Source of the DNA: Streptococcus gordonii
GTDB taxonomy: Bacteria > Bacillota > Bacilli > Lactobacillales > Streptococcaceae
Length of the DNA stretch: 64,000 bases
Reading direction: 5' to 3'
Assembly: GCF_001553855.1 (NCBI RefSeq)
Contig: NZ_LQWV01000012.1
Location: 320,875-384,874, forward strand
Shown here piece by piece: positions 52,476 to 60,597 of this stretch; the stretch's first letter is position 1; every line of letters begins with the position of its first letter. The notes under the pieces are model-generated. The model ran no database searches. It had not been told where the DNA came from and was given only the letters and a program-made list of their open reading frames with translations. Position numbers and translations under genes: made by a program.

Positions 52476-54323
52476 ATGTTTTCCAAGTTAAAAGGATTTT
52501 TTATTGGACGCCCATTAAAATCCGGTAAAGAAGGAGAGGATGGTCATTTATTGACAAAACTACAGGCCTTGGCTATGCTCTCTAGTGACGCCTTATCTTC
52601 CATCGCTTATGGACCAGAGCAGGTAGTTCTGGTCTTAACTTCTGTTTCTGTCGGAGCGATTTGGTGGTCACTTCCTATAGGAATTGTTGTATTGGTTTTA
52701 TTAGCGAGTTTAACAATTTCTTATCGTCAGGTTATCCATGCTTACCCTCAAGGAGGAGGAGCTTATATGGTAACGACAGAAAATCTTTCTCCAACAGCTG
52801 GCTTAATTGCGGGTGGAAGTTTACTGGTAGACTATATGTTGACTGTAGCTGTTTCAGTTGCTTCTGGAGCGGATGCCATTACCTCAGCTATTCCTGTCTT
52901 ACACCCTTACAATTTACACATCTCGGTCTTGCTAGTCCTCTTATTGATGCTAATGAATTTACGAGGTCTAAAAGAATCAGCGACTTCCTTAATGGTTCCT
53001 GTCTATCTTTTTATTGTCAGCACGTTACTGTTGATTGGTTTTGGTTTTGTGCAAATCATGACAGGAAACTTGGAATATCACGCAACTGCTCATATTGGCA
53101 CTCCTATTACTGGAGTAAGTTTGATCTTGTTGCTCCGTGCATTTACCAGTGGTTCAGCTTCCTTGACTGGAGTGGAAGCCATATCTAATTCAGTTCCCTT
53201 TTTCAAGAAGCCAAAGGCTCACAATGCTGCAAGAACCCTATCAATTATGGCTTTAATCCTAGGAATCATGTTTGCAGGAATCACTTTTTTAAACTATTGG
53301 ATTGGGATTGTTCCTGTCAAAGGTGTAACTACCTTGGCTCAGATGGCTCAGGCTATCTTGGGAAGTTCTCCACTTGGTCGTATCTTATTCTATATTTTTC
53401 AATTGTCAACAGCTTTGATCTTGGCAGTTGCGGCTAATACAGGATTCTCAGCTTTTCCAGTGCTTTCCTACAATATGGCTAAGAATAAATATATGCCACA
53501 TATGTACATGGAAAAGGGGGACCGACTCAGCTATTCTAATGGGATTTTTACATTAGCCTTTGGTGCCATTGCTCTCTTGTGGATTTTTAAGGGGAATACA
53601 GAGCGTTTGATCCCACTGTATACCATTGGTGTATTTGTGCCCTTTGCCCTCTCTCAAACTGGTATGGTTGTCCATTGGAAGAAAAAGTTTGGAAAAGATT
53701 TCTTGAAGCATTCAATTGCGAATATCCTTGGTGCTGTTATTTGTTACGGGATTGTTCTTATTTTACTTTTATTCCGTCTGCGAGATATTTGGCCTTTCTT
53801 TCCCATTATCATTGTCTTGACCTGGCTGTTCTTAGCTATTAAACAGCACTATAATAGGGTCGCGAGACAGCTGAGATTAGAAGAACATATTGAGCGTCAG
53901 AATTACACAGGCAATACAGTAATTGTACTAGTCGGAAATGTTACCAGAGTTAGTGTTGGGGCGATGAGCTATGCTCGCAGTATTGGCGACGATGTCGTCG
54001 CAATGCACGTCTCAACAACTGAAACTGCTAAAAAGGATGCTGAAGTCGCAGAGGAATTTGCTGACTATTTCCCTGATATTCGATTTGAGACTGTTACGAC
54101 TAGCTACCGCAATATCATTACTCCAACAGTGCAGTATGTGATCAAGGTAGCAAAGCGGGCTAAAAAAGAAGGAAGGACAGTGACAGTCTTGGTTCCTCAG
54201 TTTATCCCGAAAAAGAGCTGGCAAAATATCCTTCATAATCAAATGAGTTTAAAATTGAAATATTATCTAAAGTGGTACGAAGATATTGTAGTCGCAAGCT
54301 ATTCTTATCACTTAAAAGAATAA
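52476..54323 (+). CDS. kimA: KimA-type potassium importer (APC superfamily)
   Basis: 615 aa, twelve helices followed by a C-terminal cytosolic domain of about 150 residues. It aligns by recollection almost end to end with Bacillus subtilis KimA (YdaO): GRPLKS, LAMLSSDALSSIAYGPEQ, SYRQVIHAYPQGGGAYMV, TGVEAISN, AANTGFSAFP, LIPLYTIGVF and the C-terminal QFIPKKSWQNILHNQ. The functional Asp and Tyr of KimA are present (D38 and Y45). KimA is a K+/H+ symporter inhibited by c-di-AMP. ATG follows GAGGAGG. Often annotated only as an amino-acid permease. Confidence 0.88.
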   Translation: MFSKLKGFFIGRPLKSGKEGEDGHLLTKLQALAMLSSDALSSIAYGPEQVVLVLTSVSVGAIWWSLPIGIVVLVLLASLTISYRQVIHAYPQGGGAYMVTTENLSPTAGLIAGGSLLVDYMLTVAVSVASGADAITSAIPVLHPYNLHISVLLVLLLMLMNLRGLKESATSLMVPVYLFIVSTLLLIGFGFVQIMTGNLEYHATAHIGTPITGVSLILLLRAFTSGSASLTGVEAISNSVPFFKKPKAHNAARTLSIMALILGIMFAGITFLNYWIGIVPVKGVTTLAQMAQAILGSSPLGRILFYIFQLSTALILAVAANTGFSAFPVLSYNMAKNKYMPHMYMEKGDRLSYSNGIFTLAFGAIALLWIFKGNTERLIPLYTIGVFVPFALSQTGMVVHWKKKFGKDFLKHSIANILGAVICYGIVLILLLFRLRDIWPFFPIIIVLTWLFLAIKQHYNRVARQLRLEEHIERQNYTGNTVIVLVGNVTRVSVGAMSYARSIGDDVVAMHVSTTETAKKDAEVAEEFADYFPDIRFETVTTSYRNIITPTVQYVIKVAKRAKKEGRTVTVLVPQFIPKKSWQNILHNQMSLKLKYYLKWYEDIVVASYSYHLKE

Positions 54324-54342
54324 ACTACTTTCTTAATGTAAA

Positions 54343-54371
54343 AAAGGAACCAAATTGTTTTGGTTCCTTCT
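54343..54371. terminator. Bidirectional terminator
   Basis: AAGGAACCAAA and TTTTGGTTCCTT pair over a short loop, with A-run before and TCTG after; shared by the convergent kimA and the minus-strand gene. Confidence 0.82.
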
Positions 54372-54390
54372 GTATTTTGTGTAGAAAGAG

Positions 54391-55353
54391 TTAGTTTGTT
54401 TCTTCTTGATAATTCCTATAAAAATCAACCTTTAACTCAATAAAGGTCTCCAAGTCCCGCAGGAGCTGAAGGAGCGTAGCGCGGGTTTCAAATTCCTGAC
54501 GAGTCTTAGGAAGTGGCCGTTTTCGAAAGACTGCCAGATATTCCTCGATTTCATCCAGCAAATCATGGCCTGGATTTTCTTGACTTAACTGTTTGGCTGT
54601 TTTTAAAAAGAGTTTAGCCAATATGAAGCTTTCACTAGCCGCTAGGCGACAAGTATTGATATTACCAGCCATATCCAGCAAGATGCGATTCTGTGCTCTT
54701 CGCATTTCAAAATAGTGAATATGGTAGTTGGTTTGATGGAAGAGATGGTTGGAGTGGTCCAGATAGACCAACTGTAAGGCCTGTTCTAGAGTGGTATCAA
54801 GCTCTTTTATTAGGGTCGCTTCGTTTCGGCCGTCTCCAGACTTTAAAAAGTATTCAAAGCGAAGGAGAATCTTTTTCAGTTGTTCTTCCACTTGCTCATG
54901 ATAGCTGTCAATCTCCTCTTGGCGCGAGGGCATGTAGAGATTGGCTAAAAGAGCAAAGCCAGTTCCAATGAGAAATAGAGCAAGCTCGTTACCAAGAAGT
55001 AGCCAAGAGGTGGATTTTTCTAAGAGCAGATGAGAGACCAGGACAGTGCTGGGGGTAATGCCAATTTCCCATCCAAGTTGAAAAGCTAGCGGAACGTAGA
55101 TTGCGATATAGAGGGCCAATGCTCCGAGATTAAAGCCTAGAAAGCGAAAGGCTAAGCTTCCAATAGCCAGAGCCAATATGGTCGATAAAAAGCGGTCTCT
55201 GGCTAGTCTAGCTGTGCTCCTGCGAGTATCGCTAACACTCAAAAGAGCAATAATACCAGCAGAGACTGAATAAGCTAATCCTAAAGTTTTTGCTTGCCAA
55301 GCCGCTAGGCAGGTGGCGAGCATCAGTTTGATCGTTCGGTGGAGAAGGGACAT
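54391..55353 (-). CDS. Aromatic acid exporter family (FUSC/ArAE-like) membrane protein
   Basis: 320 aa from ATG 55353 (a TTG three codons earlier is possible; SD weak). Residues 1-150 carry five or six helices with the typical RTIKLMLATCLAAWQAKTLG start and SVSAGIIALLSV. The C-terminal 170 residues are cytosolic helices of the ArAE C-terminal type (AQNRILLDMAGNIN). The family is linked to export of aromatic acids or related compounds; substrate unknown. Transcribed alone, divergent from rlmB. Confidence 0.82.
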   Translation of the reverse strand: MSLLHRTIKLMLATCLAAWQAKTLGLAYSVSAGIIALLSVSDTRRSTARLARDRFLSTILALAIGSLAFRFLGFNLGALALYIAIYVPLAFQLGWEIGITPSTVLVSHLLLEKSTSWLLLGNELALFLIGTGFALLANLYMPSRQEEIDSYHEQVEEQLKKILLRFEYFLKSGDGRNEATLIKELDTTLEQALQLVYLDHSNHLFHQTNYHIHYFEMRRAQNRILLDMAGNINTCRLAASESFILAKLFLKTAKQLSQENPGHDLLDEIEEYLAVFRKRPLPKTRQEFETRATLLQLLRDLETFIELKVDFYRNYQEETN

Positions 55354-55485
55354 ATGCGTCAACTTTCTTTTTCTAGAGTCGCTTTATTATATCATGACTA
55401 GAGTATAAAGTTGGTTAGGATGATTCCTTCAATTCGGATTTCTTGTTCTGTTCAATAAAAGCTGTCGCAATTTAGGAGGCATTTA

Positions 55486-55494
55486 TGTTATACT
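55486..55494 (+). promoter_or_regulatory. Extended -10 promoter of rlmB
   Basis: TGTTATACT is an extended -10 that ends 6 bp before the rlmB ATG at 55501. If used, the mRNA would be leaderless. AGGAGG at 55474-55479 precedes an in-frame-stopped three-codon ORF, not rlmB itself. Confidence 0.4.
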
Positions 55495-55500
55495 GAAGAC

Positions 55501-56232
55501 ATGGAAAAAAACGATATTGTCTATGGTGTGCATGCGGTGATAGAGGCTCTCGCAGCTAACACTGGAAATAAACTCTACATTCAAGACGATCTGCGTGGTA
55601 AAAAGGTCGATAAAATCAAAGATTTAGCTGCAGAAAAAAAGGTTTCGATCTCCTGGACGCCCAAGAAGACCTTGCAGGAAATGACTGACGGAGCCGTTCA
55701 CCAGGGCTTTGTTCTGCGAGTGGCTGAGTTCGCCTATACTGACTTTGAGGTACTCTTGAAAAAAGCAGAGCAGGAAGACAATCCTCTCTTATTGATTTTG
55801 GACGGGCTGACTGACCCGCACAATTTTGGCTCTATCTTGAGGACGGCTGACGCAACCAATGTGGCTGGAGTCATCATTCCCAAGCACCGGGCAGTCGGTG
55901 TGACACCAGTTGTGGCTAAGACCTCAACGGGTGCCATTGAGCATATTCCTATTGCTCGTGTGACCAATCTCAGCCAGACTCTGGACAAGCTCAAGGAAGC
56001 TGGTTTCTGGATTTTCGGTACAGATATGCAGGGGACGCCTTCCCATAAATGGAATACGGCAGGCAAGCTAGCCCTCATCATTGGCAATGAAGGCAAGGGT
56101 ATTTCCAGCAACATCAAGAAGCAGGTGGACGAAATGCTGACGATTCCCATGAATGGCCATGTCCAAAGCCTCAATGCCAGCGTCGCAGCAGCTATTCTCA
56201 TGTATGAAGTCTTTAGAAATCGGGTGGGCTAA
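55501..56232 (+). CDS. rlmB: 23S rRNA (guanosine-2'-O)-methyltransferase, TrmH/RlmB family
   Basis: 243 aa SPOUT methyltransferase. N-terminal substrate-binding domain (VYGVHAVIEALAAN), then the knot motifs LDGLTDPHNFGSILRTADA near residue 100, LIIGNEGKGIS near 196 and MNGHVQSLNASVAAAILMYE at the end, all diagnostic. It 2'-O-methylates 23S rRNA (G2251 in E. coli numbering). The start has no proper SD (see the promoter). Its stop overlaps the start of the next gene. Confidence 0.94.
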   Translation: MEKNDIVYGVHAVIEALAANTGNKLYIQDDLRGKKVDKIKDLAAEKKVSISWTPKKTLQEMTDGAVHQGFVLRVAEFAYTDFEVLLKKAEQEDNPLLLILDGLTDPHNFGSILRTADATNVAGVIIPKHRAVGVTPVVAKTSTGAIEHIPIARVTNLSQTLDKLKEAGFWIFGTDMQGTPSHKWNTAGKLALIIGNEGKGISSNIKKQVDEMLTIPMNGHVQSLNASVAAAILMYEVFRNRVG

Positions 56233-56876
56233 TGCAAGTGCTTGGAAGTTATGAGTTAGAAAAATATCAAACAGAAAAGTTTGAACCGATTATTTATGAT
56301 ATCTATCATAATAAAGGAGAAGATAATTATTGCTTTTGCTTTGAAATCACTGAGGAAGCAGATCAGTATCCCTTAGAGGATTTATTGACCCAATATTCCT
56401 TGAATTGCACGGATTTATACGGTCAAGGAAGTCAGGTAAATGGTGCTTTGAAATACCTAATTGAGGTCGAAACCTTATCCATTGATAAGGCGGATTTCAT
56501 CAGCATTCTCAATTTTTCTACAATTTTAAATAAAGAGATTGTGAATTATGTAAAAGGAAAATATGAGTACCTTGCTGAAAAGAGGTGTATGAGTTCCTTT
56601 TATATGGGAGCTCAAAAAGTTGAAGTTCCTGTGCTTGCTTACCGAAGTGACAACTCTGGGATGGTTTCTTTTCAAAATAAATATCCAGAAGGACAATTAA
56701 CAAATTTATTTTTAGAAGATAAAAAATATGATGTTGAGTGTTTAGATGGGGAATGGACCTGTATTGAATTGCTTAATGATAGAGCAAACCTGATTTTAAA
56801 AGATTCACAAGATGAATATTTTCAATATATTTTTGATTTGAAAGGCTTTCAAGGTGTCAGTCCTGTTTTAGATTGA
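56232..56876 (+). CDS. Hypothetical protein
   Basis: 214 aa, acidic, soluble, with alternating beta-strand-like segments and several Tyr/Phe. No signal, membrane helix or known motif; Cys residues are scattered without a metal pattern. ATG 56232 overlaps the last base of rlmB (TAATG), so translation is coupled. It is clearly more AT-rich than rlmB, suggesting a different history. I do not recognise the family; an immunity-type or phage-defence small protein cannot be excluded. Confidence 0.7.
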   Translation: MQVLGSYELEKYQTEKFEPIIYDIYHNKGEDNYCFCFEITEEADQYPLEDLLTQYSLNCTDLYGQGSQVNGALKYLIEVETLSIDKADFISILNFSTILNKEIVNYVKGKYEYLAEKRCMSSFYMGAQKVEVPVLAYRSDNSGMVSFQNKYPEGQLTNLFLEDKKYDVECLDGEWTCIELLNDRANLILKDSQDEYFQYIFDLKGFQGVSPVLD

Positions 56877-57017
56877 CCGAGCGAAATAACTTTCCTAAAA
56901 AGCAAGAATGTTTAATAGTTAGCCCCAATAAGGTGGTCATTCAAAGCACCACTAATAACCCGCTTATGTCCATGGAGAAGCCTCTCTGTGGGAACTAAAA
57001 AATGATGGAGAAATAAG

Positions 57018-57881
57018 ATGACCTTTAAAATTTTAACGGATTCTACAACAGACCTGTCTGAAAAATGGGCAGCTGAACACGATGTTACAATCCTAGGCTT
57101 GACCATTCAGCTGGATGGAGTGACCTATGAAACAGTAGGGGAAAACAAACTAACCAGTAAAACCTTACTTGAAAAGATGAAGGCAGGAAGTCAACCAACT
57201 ACCAGCCAAATTAATGTAGGTCAGTTTGAGGATGTCTTTAGAGAATACGCAAAAGCTGGCACGCCGCTGTTGTATGTAGCTTTTGCTTCCTTGCTATCTG
57301 GAACCTATCAAAGTGCAGTTATGGCTCGGGACATAGTCTTGGAAGACTATCCTCAAGCTGTGATTGAGATTCTTGAGAGTCGGGCTGCTTCTATGGGGGA
57401 AGGGCTTCTGGTAATGAAGGCTGTCGAAGCACGATCAGAAGGTAAATCACTAGCTGAGACCTTGGATATTTTACTAGCTTTGCGACCAAAAGTTCAAACC
57501 TATTTCTTAGTGGATGATCTGAATCACTTGGTGCGGGGCGGAAGGATTTCAAAAACAGCTGCCATGATCGGTAGTCTGGCTAGTATCAAGCCAATTATTG
57601 CAGTTCAAGCGGATGGGAGCTTGAAACCAATTGCTAAGGTGAGAGGAAAGAAGAAGGCTCAAGCAGAGTGTGTTCGCATGCTTTTAGAAAATATAGCAGA
57701 TGATCGGGCAGTGATTGCTCATGCAGATGCTGATCAGGATGCTGAGAATCTGAAGGAACAGCTCTTAGCAGATGGTCGAGTGAAAGAAGTCTTGATTGAG
57801 CCGCTTGGACCAGTTATTGCAACCCACGTTGGACCAGGAACCTTAGCCTTATTTGGCTTCGCAAAAAACGACCGAGATTAA
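57018..57881 (+). CDS. DegV family fatty-acid-binding protein
   Basis: 287 aa. DegV/FakB proteins hold a fatty acid for phosphorylation by FakA. N-terminal KILTDSTTDLS carries the conserved Ser/Thr loop; the typical TSQIN is at TTSQINVGQF near residue 58, LSGTYQSA near 92, LVDDLNHLVRGGRIS near 170 and HVGPGTLALFG at the end. All signature blocks are present. The ATG follows GATGGAG. The 141-bp gap before it (56877-57017) has small hairpins (GTGGT/ACCAC near 56935-56955 and GGAGA/TCTCT near 56975-56992) of unknown meaning. Confidence 0.92.
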   Translation: MTFKILTDSTTDLSEKWAAEHDVTILGLTIQLDGVTYETVGENKLTSKTLLEKMKAGSQPTTSQINVGQFEDVFREYAKAGTPLLYVAFASLLSGTYQSAVMARDIVLEDYPQAVIEILESRAASMGEGLLVMKAVEARSEGKSLAETLDILLALRPKVQTYFLVDDLNHLVRGGRISKTAAMIGSLASIKPIIAVQADGSLKPIAKVRGKKKAQAECVRMLLENIADDRAVIAHADADQDAENLKEQLLADGRVKEVLIEPLGPVIATHVGPGTLALFGFAKNDRD

Positions 57882-57937
57882 GAAACAAACTTGAAAACGA
57901 AAACAAGCTAAAAAGTGAAATATTTCCGGCAAAGATA

Positions 57938-57967
57938 TTGACTTTTGGCCTAAAAATTTGGTATGAT
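57938..57967 (+). promoter_or_regulatory. Promoter of rplM-rpsI
   Basis: TTGACT (57938-57943), 18 bp, TATGAT (57962-57967). Start near 57974, right at the edge of the structured leader. Confidence 0.72.
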
Positions 57968-57973
57968 AGTAGG

Positions 57974-58051
57974 CGGTATTGTTTACCCCATTTGTAAGGC
58001 CCCGGAACCTTTCAAATAACTTGCGGACCGGAACATCCGCCCTGTAAACAA
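57974..58051 (+). promoter_or_regulatory. Ribosomal protein L13 leader (candidate)
   Basis: GTTTAC (57980-57985) near the start and GTAAAC (58044-58049) near the end close a long stem; GCGGA/TCCGC (58023-58041) makes an inner hairpin, with CCCCGGAACC between. Position and shape fit the Firmicutes L13 leader, through which L13 represses its own operon. The covariance match was not computed. Confidence 0.65.
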
Positions 58052-58076
58052 AAACGATATTCAAATAGGAGAAATC

Positions 58077-58523
58077 ATGAACAAAACAACATACATGGCT
58101 AAGCCAGGTGAAGTTGAACGCAAATGGTACGTAGTTGACGCTACTGATGTACCTCTTGGACGCCTTTCTGCTGTTGTAGCAAGCGTACTTCGTGGAAAAA
58201 ACAAACCAACATTCACACCACACACTGATACAGGTGACTTCGTAATCGTTATCAACGCTGAAAAAGTTAAATTGACTGGTAAAAAAGCTACTGATAAAGT
58301 TTACTACACTCACTCAATGTACCCAGGTGGATTAAAATCTATCACTGCTGGTGAACTTCGCTCTAAGAACGCTGTTCGTTTGATCGAAAAATCAGTTAAA
58401 GGTATGCTTCCACACAATACTCTTGGCCGTGCTCAAGGTATGAAATTGAAAGTATTTGTAGGCGCTGAGCACACTCACGCTGCACAACAACCAGAAGTTC
58501 TTGATATTTCAGGACTTATCTAA
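58077..58523 (+). CDS. rplM: 50S ribosomal protein L13
   Basis: 148 aa, full length. [47 protein letters not shown] and [10 protein letters not shown] with MLPHNTLGR are the L13 blocks. It is an early assembly protein of the 50S subunit. ATG follows AGGAG. Operon with rpsI, 19 bp downstream. Confidence 0.98.
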   Translation: MNKTTYMAKPGEVERKWYVVDATDVPLGRLSAVVASVLRGKNKPTFTPHTDTGDFVIVINAEKVKLTGKKATDKVYYTHSMYPGGLKSITAGELRSKNAVRLIEKSVKGMLPHNTLGRAQGMKLKVFVGAEHTHAAQQPEVLDISGLI

Positions 58524-58542
58524 GGAAAGGAACAAATAAGCT

Positions 58543-58935
58543 ATGTCACAAGCACAATATGCAGGTACTGGACGTCGTAAAAACGCTGTTGCACGCGTTC
58601 GCCTTGTTCCAGGAACTGGTAAAATCACTGTAAACAAAAAAGATGTTGAAGAGTACATCCCACACGCTGACCTTCGCTTGGTTATCAACCAACCATTCGC
58701 AGTTACTTCAACTGCTGGTCAATACGACGTTTTCGTAAACGTTAATGGTGGTGGTTATGGAGGACAAGCAGGAGCTATCCGTCACGGTATCGCTCGTGCC
58801 CTTCTTCAAGTAGACCCAGACTTCCGCGATTCTCTTAAACGCGCTGGACTTCTTACTCGTGATGCTCGTATGGTAGAACGTAAGAAGCCAGGTCTTAAGA
58901 AAGCTCGTAAAGCATCACAATTCTCAAAACGTTAA
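58543..58935 (+). CDS. rpsI: 30S ribosomal protein S9
   Basis: 130 aa S9; its C-terminal tail reaches the P-site t[37 protein letters not shown] and the terminal [12 protein letters not shown] with the conserved last Arg are present, so the tail is intact despite the integrase remnant just downstream. ATG after AAGGAAAGG. Terminator at 58962-58996. Confidence 0.98.
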   Translation: MSQAQYAGTGRRKNAVARVRLVPGTGKITVNKKDVEEYIPHADLRLVINQPFAVTSTAGQYDVFVNVNGGGYGGQAGAIRHGIARALLQVDPDFRDSLKRAGLLTRDARMVERKKPGLKKARKASQFSKR

Positions 58936-58961
58936 TCAATACGATTATATCAACGTTTCGA

Positions 58962-58997
58962 AACACTTCATGGTTCACACCATGGAGTGTTTTTTTG
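58962..58997 (+). terminator. Terminator of rplM-rpsI
   Basis: AACACTTCATGG (58962-58973) and CCATGGAGTGTT (58980-58991) with one mismatch, then TTTTTG. Confidence 0.85.
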
Positions 58998-59022
58998 ATG
59001 ATTTTTAGCAAAATTCACACCA

Positions 59023-60171
59023 TTACTTTTTAAGATTACGAAAGGCAATTTCTCCAACAGCCATTGGGATTACGTTTGAAGTGTTGACATAAGTCTTAGT
59101 TGTAATCGTATCACTATGAGTGAGTGCTTCAGAAATAGCTTCCATAGAGGTTCCAGCCTGTTTAGCGAGTGTAGCTCCTGTATGTCGTAATTTATGAGGG
59201 GTTGCATGTGCGAGTTCTGGATGACGACGCTTAACAGATTTCATCTTGTTGTTAAGATAATCAGCATGGAGACAACTGTTTACATTTCCCTTTGTATCAA
59301 TATACGTAAAAACATACTGTTCAGGAGTTTGCATGATGTTAAATGAAGCCAGTTCAGATTTTTGTTGTTTCTTCCAAGAATTTAACAAGTCGGTAAGTTC
59401 TTGTGGAATCGAAAAAATCGTCTTTTTATTCCTTTTAGTTGACTTTTGATTTTTATATCGATCTAAGGCTTGAACCAATTGAATTTGTTTATTTTTGAAA
59501 TCAATATGTTTCCATTGCAAAGCGTAGCTCTCTGACTTTCTATCTCCTAAAAAGAAGGTAGTATAGAACAAAACATAGTCTTTGAATAGAATTTTTTCAG
59601 TCTCTAAATCCTTTTCAAAAGCTGTAAACCATGCTTGAAGTTCTTCTTGAGATAGAAATAAATCTTCATCTTTTTTAGATTCCTGTAGCTTGATTTTCTT
59701 AGTGGCTTTGATACGGCTTATAGTTTTTGATAAGCGATTAGTTTCGATATACTCTAATTCTTCTGCCCAGTCAAAGATAGAGTTAACGTAGCTCCTGATA
59801 ACTTTGAAATTTGCATATTCTTCAGCCTTTTGAGTCAATAGATTTAGTACAACTTGCTTATTTTGATTAAGAAAGTCTATTGAATAATTCCCAAGTAAGG
59901 GTAAGATGTGTTTTCTAAAAGCAATTTCTGTTCCAACTATAGTTGCTTGAGAAGGTGGTTTAGCAGTAGAAGTAGTCTGACCTGCTTTGTAGGATTCCCA
60001 CCAAACGTTTTGATAGAAATCTGAAAAAAGGATAGAACCACTATTTTCTAATGAGACTGAATCTCCACTATGAATTTTATCAATCTTATTTTGAAGTTCT
60101 AGTTCATATTTTTTTGCTTCAATCCTTATTTGATTAACACTCCGTAACTCTACTTGAGTGTTTACACATAA
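59023..60171 (-). pseudogene. int: Tyrosine recombinase (integrase), 5'-truncated
   Basis: The open frame runs from about 60171 to the stop at 59023 (roughly 380 codons) but contains no ATG, GTG or TTG start with an SD at its beginning. The first TTG, at 59838, would remove the core-binding domain, which is clearly present upstream (FYQNVWWESYKAGQTTSTAK, then FRKHILPLLGNYSIDFL). The catalytic domain is complete: Arg in FFLGDRKSESYALQW, HKLRHTGATLAKQAG, an HSDTITTKTY pattern and the Tyr nucleophile in TKTYVNTSNVIP. The N-terminal arm-binding domain, about 40 residues, is missing. It abuts the rpsI 3' end, so it is probably a relic of an ICE or prophage integrated there. Confidence 0.8.
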
Positions 60172-60267
60172 TTATTGACAGTATCAAAAAATAAAGTATA
60201 TTGTTTTCATTATAATATAATTAGATATCAGTATAGAGAATTTTATCTATATATCAGATATCAGCAA

Positions 60268-60296
60268 TTGCTTTTGCTGTCATTTTTCGCTACAAT
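60268..60296 (+). promoter_or_regulatory. Promoter of the DUF6110-P1B ATPase operon, with upstream direct repeats
   Basis: TTGCTT (60268-60273), 17 bp, TACAAT (60291-60296). A second possible promoter is TTGACA (60175-60180), 16 bp, TATATT (60197-60202). AGATATCAG occurs twice, at 60223-60231 and 60256-60264, 33 bp apart (three helical turns), and could be the operator of a metal-responsive repressor. Confidence 0.55.
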
Positions 60297-60317
60297 AGTT
60301 ACAAGGAGGAAATAAAC

Positions 60318-60596
60318 ATGTTAAAAGAAGTATTAAACGTCGCAAAAGTTGCGAAAAAATCATCTCTCTTCTTAGGAGGGGTAGCATTTGGGACGCTTGG
60401 CTTGAAAGTCTTAGCAAGTAAAGAAGCTAAAAAAGCCTATTCTAAGGCCTTGGCTAAAGGTTACAAATTGAAAGATGGACTGGATGCATCTGTTTCTGTT
60501 GTAAAACAACACGGTGATGATGTTTTACAAGACGCTAAATATTTATACGAACAGGAAAAGAAAGAAGAACAATTAGATAGCCTGATAGGTGAATAA
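60318..60596 (+). CDS. DUF6110 family small protein
   Basis: 92 aa. A Gly-rich hydrophobic segment (SSLFLGGVAFGTLGLKVLA) near residue 17 may insert in the membrane, followed by a Lys-rich amphipathic helix with KEAKKAYSKALAKGYKLK and an acidic C-terminus. This resembles small YtxH/DUF6110 proteins encoded just before metal-transporting ATPases. ATG follows AAGGAGG. The P-type ATPase begins 1 bp after its stop, so it is likely an accessory subunit or chaperone. Function unknown. Confidence 0.75.
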   Translation: MLKEVLNVAKVAKKSSLFLGGVAFGTLGLKVLASKEAKKAYSKALAKGYKLKDGLDASVSVVKQHGDDVLQDAKYLYEQEKKEEQLDSLIGE

Positions 60597-60597
60597 T

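Noticed and set aside
59023..59838. Integrase starting at the TTG at 59838
   Set aside because: The frame continues upstream with a convincing core-binding domain, so that TTG is internal.
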